33,893 bases of DNA from Borrelia turicatae 91E135. GTDB taxonomy: Bacteria; Spirochaetota; Spirochaetia; Borreliales; Borreliaceae. The stretch is from the NCBI RefSeq assembly GCF_000012085.2, contig NZ_CP019365.1, positions 1 through 33,893 of the forward strand, written 5' to 3'. Under the pieces are notes generated by a model. It saw only the letters and a list, made by a program, of their open reading frames with translations, had not been told where the DNA came from and did not search any database. The translations under genes were made by a program, and so were the position numbers. Positions 8,435 through 16,179 of this stretch are shown here, piece after piece. Within the stretch, counting starts at the first letter, position 1. Every line of letters begins with the position of its first letter.

Positions 8435-8513
8435 AATAAGGAGGCACGTAATAATGAAAAGAATTACTTTAAGTGCGTTATTAATGACTTTATTTTTACT
8501 TCTTAGTTGTGGC
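8435..8513 (+). repeat. Upstream homology block (UHS-like) around the vlp start
   Basis: AAGGAGG at 8438-8444, then GCACGTAATA, then the codons for the first 19 residues. Near-identical copies precede seven cassettes in the window. In B. hermsii the equivalent block is the 5' crossover site for conversion into the expression locus. Confidence 0.75.
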
Positions 8514-9494
8514 AGTGGGAGTTCTAAGGTGGAAGATCCTAAAACCTTATTCTTAACTTCTATTGCTAATTTAGGTAAAGGTTTCTTAGATGTTTTTACT
8601 TCCTTTTCTGATATGGTTGCTGGGGCCTTTGGCATTAAAGCTGAGACTAAGAAATCTGACATTGGTAAGTATTTTACTGATATTGAAAACACTATGAACA
8701 CAGTTAAAGCCAAACTAAATGATGTTGTTGCTACGAATGGTAACTATCCAAAGATAAAGGAAGTAGTTAATAAATTTATAGCAGGTATATTAGACAAGAT
8801 TTCTGATGGAGCAAAGATTGCAGCAAGTGGTGCTGGGGATAATAGTACTATTGGAGATGCTACTGTAGATAAGGATGCTGTACATGCAGATGCAGCAAGT
8901 GTAAATGCACTTGTTAAAGGAATTAAAACTATTGTTGATGTGGTATTAAAAGGCAAAGGAGATGCATCCGCTAATGCTACTAAAGATGAGGGTGAAGATA
9001 AGAAATACATTGGTAAGTTGTTTAGTGAAGTGAAAGCTAATGCTGCAGAAGCGAAAGAAGCTACAGCAGCAAGTGCATCAATTGGAGCTGTAAGTGGAGC
9101 AGATATCTTGCAAGCTATAGTTAAGTCTGGTAATGTCGATAATAGTAAAAATATTGAAGATGCTACAGATGCTGCAAGTATTGCTGCTGCTAAGAAAGAT
9201 AATGGTAAAAAAGAGATTAAAAATGATGCAAAAAAGGACGCGGTAATAGCAGGAGGAATAGCACTGCGGGCAATGGCTAAAGGTGGTCAATTTGCTATTA
9301 AGAGTGGTGAAAATGATGCTGTACCTATAGTAAATAGAGCAGCAGCCAGTGCTGTCTCAAAGACACTTGGCACTCTTATGCTTGCAATAAGAAATACTGT
9401 TGATACTGGTTTAAAGTCAATAAGTGAAGCACTAGCGGCCGTTAAACAAGAAGATATGCCAGTAGAAACAAGTGAGTCAGGCACTGGTAAGTAA
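8454..9494 (+). CDS. vlp: Variable large protein (Vlp), delta class, full length
   Basis: This 346-residue lipoprotein is an intact delta-class Vlp, the large class of relapsing-fever antigenic-variation surface protein. The signal peptide [19 protein letters not shown] puts the lipidated Cys at residue 19, and the mature protein opens GSGSSKVEDPKTLF. The start at 8454 is chosen because AAGGAGG lies nine bases upstream; an in-frame TTG at 8370 would only add the hairpin-encoded residues. The middle (residues about 90-280) is Ala/Lys/Asp-rich and variable; the C-terminal block LRAMAKGGQF and LMLAIRNTVDTGLKS is conserved. The last 100 codons prefer A-ending synonyms, unlike the start. It is followed by a type Ib hairpin. 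No clear promoter is seen, so I expect it to be silent. Confidence 0.9.
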   Translation: MKRITLSALLMTLFLLLSCGSGSSKVEDPKTLFLTSIANLGKGFLDVFTSFSDMVAGAFGIKAETKKSDIGKYFTDIENTMNTVKAKLNDVVATNGNYPKIKEVVNKFIAGILDKISDGAKIAASGAGDNSTIGDATVDKDAVHADAASVNALVKGIKTIVDVVLKGKGDASANATKDEGEDKKYIGKLFSEVKANAAEAKEATAASASIGAVSGADILQAIVKSGNVDNSKNIEDATDAASIAAAKKDNGKKEIKNDAKKDAVIAGGIALRAMAKGGQFAIKSGENDAVPIVNRAAASAVSKTLGTLMLAIRNTVDTGLKSISEALAAVKQEDMPVETSESGTGK

Positions 9495-9527
9495 GTAGAA
9501 AATAAAAATCAATAATAAAGGCATTAA

Positions 9528-9563
9528 AGGGAAACGGGACTCATTAAATTGAGTAGTTTTCCT
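9528..9563 (+). terminator. Type Ib cassette hairpin
   Basis: Outer arms AGGGAAAC and GTTTTCCT (one G-T pair) enclose an inner ACTCA-TGAGT stem, followed by a T run. This variant of type I has a different inner stem and recurs only at 17297. Confidence 0.7.
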
Positions 9564-9581
9564 TTTTTAGTTAATAGGGTA

Positions 9582-9630
9582 ATTGAACTAAGTATAGTAT
9601 AGATTACATATTGAGTGTATGGTGATTAAA
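9582..9630 (+). repeat. Flank shared with the gamma vlp at 16180
   Basis: About 50 bases beginning near TTGAACTAAGTATAGTATAG and ending GTGTATGGTGATTAAA recur almost unchanged at 17342-17391. Both copies follow a type Ib hairpin, so cassette, hairpin and flank moved as a unit. Confidence 0.7.
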
Positions 9631-9681
9631 TAGATTACGCAAAGTTAAGTGTGGAATTAGTAAGGTATGTGTAATTAGTAA

Positions 9682-9930
9682 AGAGCAGGAGCAGCAAATG
9701 GGAATACAACTCCATTGGAATTTGCAAAAGGGGGGCAAGCAGATCATGTATCACATTCAGCGGATGCAAAAGCAGTACAATCGGCAGGCGTAACTGCTGT
9801 AACTAAGCTATTAGTAGCAGCAGAGGATCTAATTAAGAAGACAGTAAAGAATATTCTTAAAATAGCAAAAGAAAAAATAGACGAAGCAAGATCAGGGAAG
9901 GGAATGATAAATTTAAAAGAAAAGGAATAA
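9682..9930 (+). pseudogene. vlp: vlp 3' fragment, alpha class
   Basis: The last 82 codons of an alpha-class vlp remain. The reading GAANGNTTPLEFAKGG matches AAANGDTTAISFAMGS in the intact alpha gene at 26949, and LLVAAEDLIKKTVKNILK is the class-specific end. Everything upstream is missing; an in-frame TAA stands at 9679. It is followed by a perfect type III hairpin and then a gamma cassette, so the alpha-III-gamma order survived truncation of the alpha gene. Confidence 0.82.
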
Positions 9931-9974
9931 TAATAAGGTTAAAATAGATATTTAGATTATTTAGTGATGAGAGT

Positions 9975-10012
9975 AGAAGGCAATCTTAGATTTATATCTA
10001 AGATTGCCTTCT
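9975..10012 (+). terminator. Type III hairpin after alpha vlp, perfect copy
   Basis: Seventeen-base arms (AGAAGGCAATCTTAGAT and its exact complement) flank a TTAT loop. This is the most stable hairpin of the archive. Confidence 0.75.
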
Positions 10013-10034
10013 ATATTGTTGTGATTAAACTTAA

Positions 10035-11039
10035 GAAGTTAAATTGGCTACTGAATCTAAAATTTCTTTCTTTGATTCACTTATCAAAATAGGTCATGGA
10101 TTTCAAGAGATTTTTGGCGTTTTTGGTAATGCTATTGGGGATGCTTTTGGATTTACAGCTGTTAAATCTGGTGATAAGAGAAGTAAAGTTGGTGAACACT
10201 TTGATAAGATAAGAAAAGGTTTAGAAGATACTAAAGGTAAATTAGATGGTTTAGTAAAAGACATAACTTCTACTCCTCATGCTGATACTACAGGAGTTGA
10301 GGCTACAATTAAAAGTGCTAGTGACGTTATTGTAAAACTAATTGACTCTGTAACTAAACTTGCTGGAGCTACTGGTGATACTGATATTTCTGATGGTGCT
10401 GGTGCTAATGCTGTTGCTGTTGGGGCTGAAGTGGCTAGCGTTAAAACTGTTATTGAAGAAGTTAAAGCAATTATTGATGTAGCAGATAAGTCTGGAGTAA
10501 AGGTTAAAGCTGGAAATGCTGGTGTGCAGGTAGCTGGGGGTGCTGCTACTGCTGGAGCAGCACTTGTTGGTAAAGCTGATGCCGCAGCACCTGCAGCAGG
10601 TGCTGGTTCTAAGCTAGCTGATGAGGTTACTAAAGCTGATTCATGGGCTATGATTGATAAGATTAAGAATGCTAAATTTGAAGGTGCTCTTGCTGCTGGT
10701 GATAATAATGAAGCTGGTGTACTTGCAGTTGGTATTGCTGGTAATGGTGGTGATAATCATAATGGTGCAAAAACCAATGCTGATCTGGTAGCAGCTGTTG
10801 CTCTTAAAGCTATGACTAAAGGTGGTAAATTTAGTGCTGCTAATGATGATGCTGAAGCAGTGAAGGCAGCAGCAGCAAGTGCTGTAAATAAGGTATTAGG
10901 AGTACTAGATATAATAATTAAGAAAACAGTAGAAAGCGAACTAGATAAAGTAGGAGAAGCTGTTAAGGGAATAAAGTACTCTGAAACTACTATTGAAGCA
11001 ACTGAAGCTACTACTATTCAACCCGCTGCTGCTAAATAA
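10035..11039 (+). CDS. vlp: Vlp, gamma class, 5'-truncated cassette
   Basis: About 334 codons are open, from [16 protein letters not shown] to the tail [18 protein letters not shown]. Signal peptide and start codon are missing; a TTG at 10044 is the first start-like codon and has no RBS. Class markers are [31 protein letters not shown], and [15 protein letters not shown]. The central segment (residues about 130-200) is Ala/Gly-rich and variable. Codon choice shifts visibly: the first two thirds use mostly T-ending Ala, Val and Ile codons, the last 60 codons A-ending ones. It is followed by a type I hairpin and the first bdr block. Silent donor by all appearances. Confidence 0.85.
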   Translation, partial: EVKLATESKISFFDSLIKIGHGFQEIFGVFGNAIGDAFGFTAVKSGDKRSKVGEHFDKIRKGLEDTKGKLDGLVKDITSTPHADTTGVEATIKSASDVIVKLIDSVTKLAGATGDTDISDGAGANAVAVGAEVASVKTVIEEVKAIIDVADKSGVKVKAGNAGVQVAGGAATAGAALVGKADAAAPAAGAGSKLADEVTKADSWAMIDKIKNAKFEGALAAGDNNEAGVLAVGIAGNGGDNHNGAKTNADLVAAVALKAMTKGGKFSAANDDAEAVKAAAASAVNKVLGVLDIIIKKTVESELDKVGEAVKGIKYSETTIEATEATTIQPAAAK

Positions 11040-11077
11040 ATTATCTAATTAAATAGTCTACTAAATAAAGTCATTTG

Positions 11078-11112
11078 AGGAAAACTTTTCTTTTCATAAG
11101 AATTGTTTTCCT
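11078..11112 (+). terminator. Type I cassette hairpin
   Basis: AGGAAAAC/GTTTTCCT arms followed by TTTTTTACT. The longer T run shifts the hairpin-encoded signal frame out of phase in copies ahead of bdr genes. Confidence 0.7.
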
Positions 11113-11168
11113 TTTTTACTATCTGTAATAATACTTAGGTCTAAATAGTATTGATAGCAATCCTTTAA

Positions 11169-11500
11169 CAACAGATTGATGGTAATACTGTATTTGAGCT
11201 TTTTGATAAACCAAAGGAAATTGACCTAACACTTTATTTTGAAGATAGGGATAACACTTCTGGGCATGGGAATGTGACTAAAACCTTTCTTAATCTTAGA
11301 GTACGTATGAGTCATAAGTTTAGGATTGCTCCAATTAAACCTATAAGTAATAAATTTACTAAAATTGCTACATTAATAGAGCCATTTGCTACATCTAAGC
11401 AGATGGTAAAAGTAATGATGATTCATTAGATAGCCTCTCAGCATCATATATGTTATTGACTTTGGGAGTGCGTACTCTTAAGCGCATTTTACTAAAATAA
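11169..11500 (+). pseudogene. Frameshifted remnant of an unidentified gene upstream of bdr
   Basis: A frame without a start runs 86 codons (starts QQIDGNTVFELFDK; contains TKTFLNLRVRMSHKFRIAP) to a TAG at 11427. Continuing in the next frame from near 11400 gives ADGKSNDDSLDSLSASYMLL and then LGVRTLKRILLK with a stop at 11498. The two parts look like one C-terminal coding region split by a single-base frameshift. I do not recognise the family; because bdr genes of other Borrelia lie on cp32-type prophage plasmids, a phage gene is possible. Shorter, internally deleted versions precede the other three bdr genes. Confidence 0.5.
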
Positions 11501-11502
11501 GT

Positions 11503-11545
11503 TTCCTATAATAGTTAAAATATTATATAATAATTACATAAGGAG
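11503..11545 (+). promoter_or_regulatory. bdr promoter and RBS
   Basis: TTCCTA (11503-11508) and TATAAT (11526-11531) are 17 bases apart, with AAGGAG at 11540-11545 ahead of the ATG at 11553. The same arrangement is kept at all four bdr genes. Confidence 0.65.
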
Positions 11546-11552
11546 TGTTTTT

Positions 11553-12248
11553 ATGGGACTTGCTCAACCAGTTATTACTCAACAAATGGTTATATCAGAA
11601 CTTACCAAGGCTGGTATAAGTAAAGATATTGCTATTGATCTCTCTTACAGATATTATAAAAATGAACTGACTTATAAAGATATTGAATTCTTAAAAGAGA
11701 ACTTTGATATAAAGTTGAAACACTTAGAAGATGAGATTAGTAGTGTTAAGGATGAACTTGATACCAAAATCGATACTAAATTTAATGAACTTGATAACAA
11801 GATTAATACTGTTGAGAATAATTTTAACCTTAAGCTTGAAAAAGTTGAATCACTATTACAAGCTGAGATTCAAAGGGTTGAGACAACCTTAAAATCTGAT
11901 ATTAGAGACCTGGACAATAAATTCGATACTAAATTCAATGAACTTAATACTAAGATATACACTGTTGAAAATAATCTTAATAATAAGATTGATACTAAAT
12001 TTAATGAACTTGATAACAAGATTGACAACGTTAGAAGTGAACTGAAATCAGACATTAAGGACCTCGATACTAAGATTGATAACGTTAGAAGTGAATTAAA
12101 ATCTGATATTAAAGATCTCGATACTAAGATTGATGTTAACAAAATGGAACTTAAGAGTACACTAAGACTTCATGGTTGGATGTTTGGTACTCTTATTACC
12201 CTTAATATAGGAATATTTTTAGCATTAATGTCATTGTTAGTAAAGTGA
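11553..12248 (+). CDS. bdr: Bdr repeat-domain membrane protein
   Basis: This 231-residue protein is a Bdr (Borrelia direct repeat) protein. Residues 1-45 form the conserved head (MGLAQPVITQQMVISEL, then DLSYRYYKNELTYKDIE). Residues about 46-200 are a long predicted coiled coil made of variants of KFNELDNKIDNV and ELKSDIKDLDTKI. The end, GWMFGTLITLNIGIFLALM, is a single membrane helix followed by LVK. Family members are thought to sit in the membrane through this helix; their function is unknown. It has its own promoter and RBS. It lies on the vmp strand, between a gamma cassette and a full-length delta vlp. Confidence 0.92.
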   Translation: MGLAQPVITQQMVISELTKAGISKDIAIDLSYRYYKNELTYKDIEFLKENFDIKLKHLEDEISSVKDELDTKIDTKFNELDNKINTVENNFNLKLEKVESLLQAEIQRVETTLKSDIRDLDNKFDTKFNELNTKIYTVENNLNNKIDTKFNELDNKIDNVRSELKSDIKDLDTKIDNVRSELKSDIKDLDTKIDVNKMELKSTLRLHGWMFGTLITLNIGIFLALMSLLVK

Positions 12249-12249
12249 A

Positions 12250-12427
12250 TTTATTTAATTGATATATTATCAATTATTTTTTTTACAAAACACTAAATTT
12301 TTAAATACAATTTAACTTCATTAATCGTTGAATCACACACAATCTCTGCAATGTTAAAGTACTTATTCTTTTATCTTCTGTTTTTATGCTTTATCAAAGG
12401 TTTTTAACCATCTTGCCTACCCTAAGT
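12250..12427 (+). repeat. Conserved gap between bdr and a complete vlp start
   Basis: This stretch recurs after the other bdr genes (15884-16090, 19192-19396, 26658-26859). It contains TTGAATCACAC followed by a block ending ATGTTAAAGTA. The hairpin seen at 15960 and 19268 is only partly kept here. It is the best place to look for vmp promoter remnants, but I cannot identify a convincing -35/-10 pair. Confidence 0.5.
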
Positions 12428-12506
12428 AATAAGGAGGCACGTAATAATGAAAAGAATTACTTTAAGTGCGTTATTAATGACTTTATTTTTACTTCTTAGT
12501 TGTGGC
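12428..12506 (+). repeat. Upstream homology block (UHS-like)
   Basis: AAGGAGG at 12431-12437, GCACGTAATA, and signal-peptide codons nearly identical to those at 8454, 19416 and 22551. Confidence 0.75.
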
Positions 12507-13496
12507 AGTGGGAGTGCTAAGGCTGAGGATCCTAAAACCTTATTCTTAACTTCTATTGCTAATTTAGGTAAGGGTTTCTTAGATGTTTTTACTTCTCTTT
12601 CTGATATGATTACTGGTGCTTTTGGCATTAAAGCTGAGACTAAAAAGAGTGAAGTAGGGAAGTATTTTACTGATATTGCAAATACTATGACATCTGTTAA
12701 AGAGAAGTTAAACACTGTAGTTACAGCGCATGGTAATTATCCAAAAGTTAAATCTGTTGTTGATACATTTATCACTAACACATTAGACAAGATCGCTGAT
12801 GGGGCTAAGACAGCTGCTAGTGGGGCTACTAGTAGCGATGCTATTGGTAATGCTGTTAAAGCAGGTCAAGATGCTGCACCTGCAGAAGTAGCAAGTGTCA
12901 ATGCCCTAGTTAAAGGAATTAAAGATATAGTTGGTGTAGTTTTGAAAGATGGTGAAGGAGATGCAGGCGCTACTAAGACAGAAGAAGCTGAGAAAAAATC
13001 AATTGGTAAGTTATTTAGTGGGAAAAAAGATACTGATGGTACAGAAACACAAGCTGCTGCAGCTAGTGCATCAATAGGAGCAGTAACTGGGGCTGATATA
13101 TTAAAAGCTATTGCTAAGTCTGCTTTAACCGAAGCTGATAAAGATATTGATAAAGCAAGTAACGCAGCAGAGATTGCTACTGCTAAGGCTGATGCTAATG
13201 GTAAAGATTTTGGAGATGGACAGAAAGATGCAGTTATTGCTGCTGGTATTGCTTTAAGAGCTATGGCTAAGGGTGGTAAATTTGCTGCTAAAACTGGGGA
13301 AGATAAATCTGCTCATGCAGTTAATGGAGCAGCAACAAGTGCGGTAGGTAAGACTTTAAATACTCTGATAATAGCAATAAGAAATACTGTTGATAGTGGA
13401 TTGAAAACAATAAATGCAGTTCTTGCTACAGTTACACAAGAAGATAAGTCTGCAGAAGCTACTACACCTGCAGACGCAACAGCTAGTGGACAGTAA
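12447..13496 (+). CDS. vlp: Variable large protein (Vlp), delta class, full length
   Basis: This intact 349-residue delta-class Vlp has the signal peptide [19 protein letters not shown] (Cys 19) and a mature start GSGSAKAEDPKTLF. Conserved delta blocks are [59 protein letters not shown], and LIIAIRNTVDSGLK. Variable Ala-rich segments lie between them and probably form the exposed loops. The start is fixed by AAGGAGG nine bases upstream. It follows a bdr gene and the conserved post-bdr gap, a context shared with the full-length cassettes at 16180, 19416 and 26949. If any gene here were expressed in place, this context is the candidate, but no promoter is clear. Confidence 0.91.
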   Translation: MKRITLSALLMTLFLLLSCGSGSAKAEDPKTLFLTSIANLGKGFLDVFTSLSDMITGAFGIKAETKKSEVGKYFTDIANTMTSVKEKLNTVVTAHGNYPKVKSVVDTFITNTLDKIADGAKTAASGATSSDAIGNAVKAGQDAAPAEVASVNALVKGIKDIVGVVLKDGEGDAGATKTEEAEKKSIGKLFSGKKDTDGTETQAAAASASIGAVTGADILKAIAKSALTEADKDIDKASNAAEIATAKADANGKDFGDGQKDAVIAAGIALRAMAKGGKFAAKTGEDKSAHAVNGAATSAVGKTLNTLIIAIRNTVDSGLKTINAVLATVTQEDKSAEATTPADATASGQ

Positions 13497-13544
13497 CAAT
13501 AAATAATGATTAATAACAAATACATAACTAAATAAAGTCATTTT

Positions 13545-13579
13545 AGGAAAACTTTTCTTTTCATAAGAATTGTTTTCCT
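13545..13579 (+). terminator. Type I cassette hairpin
   Basis: AGGAAAAC/GTTTTCCT arms. The right arm reads IRIVFLLFISC in frame with the downstream vsp, with ATA where a start would be. Confidence 0.7.
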
Positions 13580-13589
13580 TTTATTTATC

Positions 13590-14171
13590 TCTTGTAATAA
13601 TTCAGCTACTGCTCCTAAAGATGGGCAAGCAGCTAAATCTGATGGCACTGTTATTGACCTAGCTACAATAACTAAAAACATAAAAGACACTGTTGCTTTT
13701 GCTAAGAGTGTTAAAGAAGTTCATACTTTAGTTAAGTCTGTTGATGAGCTCGCTAAAGCTATTGGTAAGAAAATTAAAACAGATGAGACAGGTGCTTTAG
13801 AGGCTTTTACAGCTGATCAAAATGAACAGTTAATTGCAGGGGCATTTCAAGTAGTATCAGCTGTAAAAGGTGAATTAGAGAGTTTAGTGCAGGTAGATGG
13901 AATCTCTGATGCACTTAAGGCAAAGGTTAATGAGGCCAAAAATGCAAATGATGGTTTATTAGTTAAATTTAAAAGCTCTGCAAAGGATAATGAAAGTGTT
14001 AAAAAAGATGCAGAAGCAAAAAAAGTTATAGATAAAACCGATGCTTCTGCTTCTGACCTTAAAAAATTAAATACAGTCATTGATGAGTTGTTAACTTCTG
14101 CTGAATCTGCAGTAACAGCTGCAATTACACAGCTTACAACTTCTGTTAAGGCAGAGCCTACTAAGTCTTAA
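13590..14171 (+). CDS. vsp: Vsp, 5'-truncated cassette
   Basis: The frame is open from the lipobox ([17 protein letters not shown]) to the stop, about 193 codons, with the vsp blocks [19 protein letters not shown] and VTAAITQLTTSVK. There is no start codon. Upstream codons derived from the type I hairpin continue the frame as a hydrophobic stretch ending in FISC, so the mature part is joined to a signal-like sequence that lacks only ATG. The first start-like codon in frame is GTG at 13887. The C-terminal third (SSAKDNESVKKDAEAKK) differs from the other vsps. The usual type II linker follows. Silent donor. Confidence 0.82.
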   Translation, partial: SCNNSATAPKDGQAAKSDGTVIDLATITKNIKDTVAFAKSVKEVHTLVKSVDELAKAIGKKIKTDETGALEAFTADQNEQLIAGAFQVVSAVKGELESLVQVDGISDALKAKVNEAKNANDGLLVKFKSSAKDNESVKKDAEAKKVIDKTDASASDLKKLNTVIDELLTSAESAVTAAITQLTTSVKAEPTKS

Positions 14172-14245
14172 TTAAGAAATTAATTATTATAAGATTACTT
14201 TTTAATCAATCGTAATTATCTGATAAAATAAAGTCTATAAATAAT

Positions 14246-14272
14246 AAGCTAGGAGTTTTCTTCTCTTAGCTT
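14246..14272 (+). terminator. Type II hairpin after vsp
   Basis: AAGCTAGGAG/CTCTTAGCTT arms in the conserved vsp-to-vlp linker. Confidence 0.7.
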
Positions 14273-14414
14273 ATTTTCCTTTTTTATTCTATATTTACTT
14301 GCTTTACTACTTTATTGTACTTTGTAGATTTTTTTGATTACTTTTATCTTTTAGATTATATTTATGCCTTGATTTTATCTTGTTTTATCACTTAATAATA
14401 ACTTATATTGCTTA

Positions 14415-14876
14415 TTTTTACTTCTTAGTTGTGGCAGTGGCAGTGCTAAGACTGAGGATCCTAAAACCTTATTCTTAACTTCTATTGCTAATTTAGGTAA
14501 AGGTTTCTTAGATGTTTTTACTTTACTTTCTGATATGATTACTGGTGCTTTTGGTATTAAGTCTGAGACTAAAAAATCTGATATTGATAAGTACTTCACT
14601 TCTATTGAGACAACTATGAACACAGTTAAAGCCAAACTAAATGATGTTGTTGCTAAGAATGGTAAGTTTGCTGCTAATGCTGAAAAAGATGCTAATGCAG
14701 TTAATGGTGTTGCTGCTAATGCTATTGGTAAGACTTTAAGTACTCTTATTATTGCTATTAGAAATACTGTTGATAGTGGATTGAAAACAATTAGTGATGC
14801 TCTTGCTACAGTTACACAAGAAGATAAATCTGTAGATTCTACTACACCTACAGATGCAGCAACTGGTGGACAGTAA
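14415..14876 (+). CDS. vlp: Vlp, delta class, 5'-truncated with a large in-frame deletion
   Basis: Delta-class sequence starts at [16 protein letters not shown] without a start codon. It runs through ITGAFGIKSETKKSDID to LNDVVAKNG and then continues directly with KFAANAEKDANAVNG, which in intact genes lies about 190 residues later. Reading frame is kept and the normal tail LIIAIRNTVDSGLKT follows. Only 153 codons remain from 14415. The join at about 14651-14668 falls where the two ancestral sites share GCTAAG-A-TGGTAA, so recombination between short similar sequences explains it. The tail uses T-ending codons (ATTATTGCTATT) where other delta genes use A-ending ones. The whole variable core is missing, so it cannot supply a new antigen by itself. 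Confidence 0.83.
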   Translation, partial: FLLLSCGSGSAKTEDPKTLFLTSIANLGKGFLDVFTLLSDMITGAFGIKSETKKSDIDKYFTSIETTMNTVKAKLNDVVAKNGKFAANAEKDANAVNGVAANAIGKTLSTLIIAIRNTVDSGLKTISDALATVTQEDKSVDSTTPTDAATGGQ

Positions 14877-14920
14877 CAATAAAGAATTATTAATAAAACA
14901 TAACTAAATAAAGTCATTTG

Positions 14921-14957
14921 AGGAAAACTCTTCTCCTTTCATGGGAATTGTTTTCCT
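14921..14957 (+). terminator. Type I cassette hairpin
   Basis: AGGAAAAC/GTTTTCCT arms with a two-base longer loop, followed by a T run. Precedes the second bdr block. Confidence 0.7.
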
Positions 14958-15013
14958 TTTTTACTATCTGTAATAATATTCAAGTCTAAATAGTATTGAT
15001 AACAAGCCTTTAG

Positions 15014-15124
15014 CAACAGATTGATGGTAAAATTACATTTGAGCTTTTTGATAAGATAAAGAAAATAGATTAAACACTTTATGTTAGATTTAAGGACCCT
15101 TGAAAATCATATTTTACTAACATA
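15014..15124 (+). pseudogene. Remnant of the gene upstream of bdr, deleted copy
   Basis: Reads QQIDGKITFELFDKIKKID and then a stop, matching the start of the longer remnant at 11169. About 220 bases of its middle are missing, and the end TTTTACTAA is retained just before the bdr promoter. Confidence 0.45.
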
Positions 15125-15127
15125 AAG

Positions 15128-15170
15128 TTCCTATAACACTTAAAATATTATGTAATAATTATATAAGGAG
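15128..15170 (+). promoter_or_regulatory. bdr promoter and RBS, altered -10
   Basis: TTCCTA (15128-15133), 17 bases, TGTAAT (15151-15156), AAGGAG (15165-15170). The -10 differs from the TATAAT of the other three copies at its second base, which should weaken it. The downstream gene is frameshifted. Confidence 0.55.
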
Positions 15171-15176
15171 TTTTTT

Positions 15177-15882
15177 ATGGGTCTTGCTCAACCAGTAGTT
15201 ACTCAACAAATGGTCATCAATGAACTTACTAAAGCTGGTATAAATAGAGATATTGCTATTGATTTATCTTACAGATATTATAAAAATGAACTGACTTACA
15301 AGGATATTGAATATTTAGAGACTACTTTTAACCTTAAGCTTGAAAAGGTAGAAGCAACCTTACAAGCCGATATTAGAGACCTTGATAATAAATTTGCTAA
15401 CGTTAAAAATGAGTTAAAATCTGATATTAGAGACTTAGATACCAAAATTGATACAGTTGACAATAATCTTAACATCAAGATTGATACTAAATTTAATGAG
15501 CTTGATAATAAGATTGACAACGTTAAAAGTGAGTTAAAATCTGATATTAGAAACTTAGATACCAAAATTGATACAGTTGAGAATAATCTTAATAATAAGA
15601 TTGATACTAAATTCAATGAACTGGATAATAAGATTGATACAGTCAGAAGTGAATTAAAATCTGACATTAAAGACTTGGATAATAAGATTGATAATGTTAA
15701 AAATGAGGTTTCTCTTGTTAGAAAAGATATGGAAATTAATAGGGTGGAGCTTGATAATAAACTTGATAAAACTGCATCTGAATTTAAGAGTATATCAAGA
15801 CCTGCATAATTGGATGTTTGGTACCCTTATTACACTTAATATAGGAATATTTTTAGCATTAATGTCATTATTAGTAAAGTAA
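15177..15882 (+). pseudogene. bdr: Bdr gene with a frameshift before the membrane helix
   Basis: The head and repeat region are intact for 210 codons (MGLAQPVVTQQMVINEL to ASEFKSISRPA). One extra base near 15800 then shifts the frame to a stop at 15807. In the next frame the expected end, HNWMFGTLITLNIGIF and LALMSLLVK, continues to 15882. The product made from the start would be a soluble coiled-coil protein without its membrane anchor. The repeat region is made of ELKSDIRDLDTKIDTV units. An altered -10 element in its promoter fits relaxed selection. A sequencing error is possible but cannot be judged here. Confidence 0.82.
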
Positions 15883-15959
15883 ATTTATTTAATTATTACC
15901 TTTCTTTAATTGATTACATATCAATTATTTTTTATCAAAATCATTTAATTATTTGTTAA

Positions 15960-15984
15960 CAACAATTAACAGGATTAATTGTTG
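15960..15984 (+). promoter_or_regulatory. Inverted repeat upstream of a complete vlp start
   Basis: CAACAATTAA and TTAATTGTTG are exact 10-base arms around CAGGA. It lies 125 bases before the common start block. The copy at 19268 keeps pairing through a paired base change. Confidence 0.55.
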
Positions 15985-16090
15985 AATCACACGCAGTCTT
16001 TGAAATGTTAAAGTATCTGTGTTTTTAGCTTTTTTATTTTATGTTCAAAACTTGTTAATCATTTTGTCCTTCTATTTTGCCCCCTGAGGT

Positions 16091-16160
16091 AATAAGGAGG
16101 CACGTAATAATGAAAAGAATTACTTTAAGTGCATTATTGATGACTTTATTTTTATCTTGC
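16091..16160 (+). repeat. Upstream homology block (UHS-like), truncated after the h-region
   Basis: AAGGAGG at 16094-16100 and the common start codons are present, but identity to the other copies stops inside the signal peptide, where a different lipobox (LFLSC) and early stop follow. Confidence 0.7.
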
Positions 16161-16178
16161 AATAAGGAGGGACTATAA
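16110..16178 (+). CDS. 22-residue leader with signal peptide and lipobox
   Basis: A short ORF uses the common vmp start: [17 protein letters not shown] followed by NKEGL and a TAA. It has the strong AAGGAGG of the UHS block. Its last codons (AATAAGGAGGGAC) contain a second ribosome binding site for the gamma vlp, whose ATG is one base after the TAA. The same ORF with the same length precedes the alpha vlp at 26949. It could be a translated leader coupled to the vlp, or a by-product of fitting a different 5' end behind the common homology block. The two copies support a real design, but translation is not shown. Confidence 0.6.
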   Translation: MKRITLSALLMTLFLSCNKEGL

Positions 16179-16179
16179 T

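Noticed and set aside
8370-8453. Extended start of the delta vlp at an in-frame TTG
   Set aside because: The 28 extra codons come from the type I hairpin; AAGGAGG and the common signal peptide fix the start at 8454. The same applies to 22497 against 22551.
9590-9612. TAGTATA-rich flank as a telomere remnant
   Set aside because: Borrelia telomeres contain a similar short motif, but the string is too short and A+T-rich, and the second copy (17350) diverges; left as a shared flank only.
11870-12142. Minus-strand Leu/Ser/Val repeat frames opposite the bdr genes
   Set aside because: Antisense of the coiled-coil repeats; they have no start context and change with repeat number.
12250-12446. An active vmp expression site among the complete cassettes
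   Set aside because: I could not find a convincing -35/-10 pair upstream of any complete vmp, and four similar contexts exist, so no single expression locus can be claimed here.
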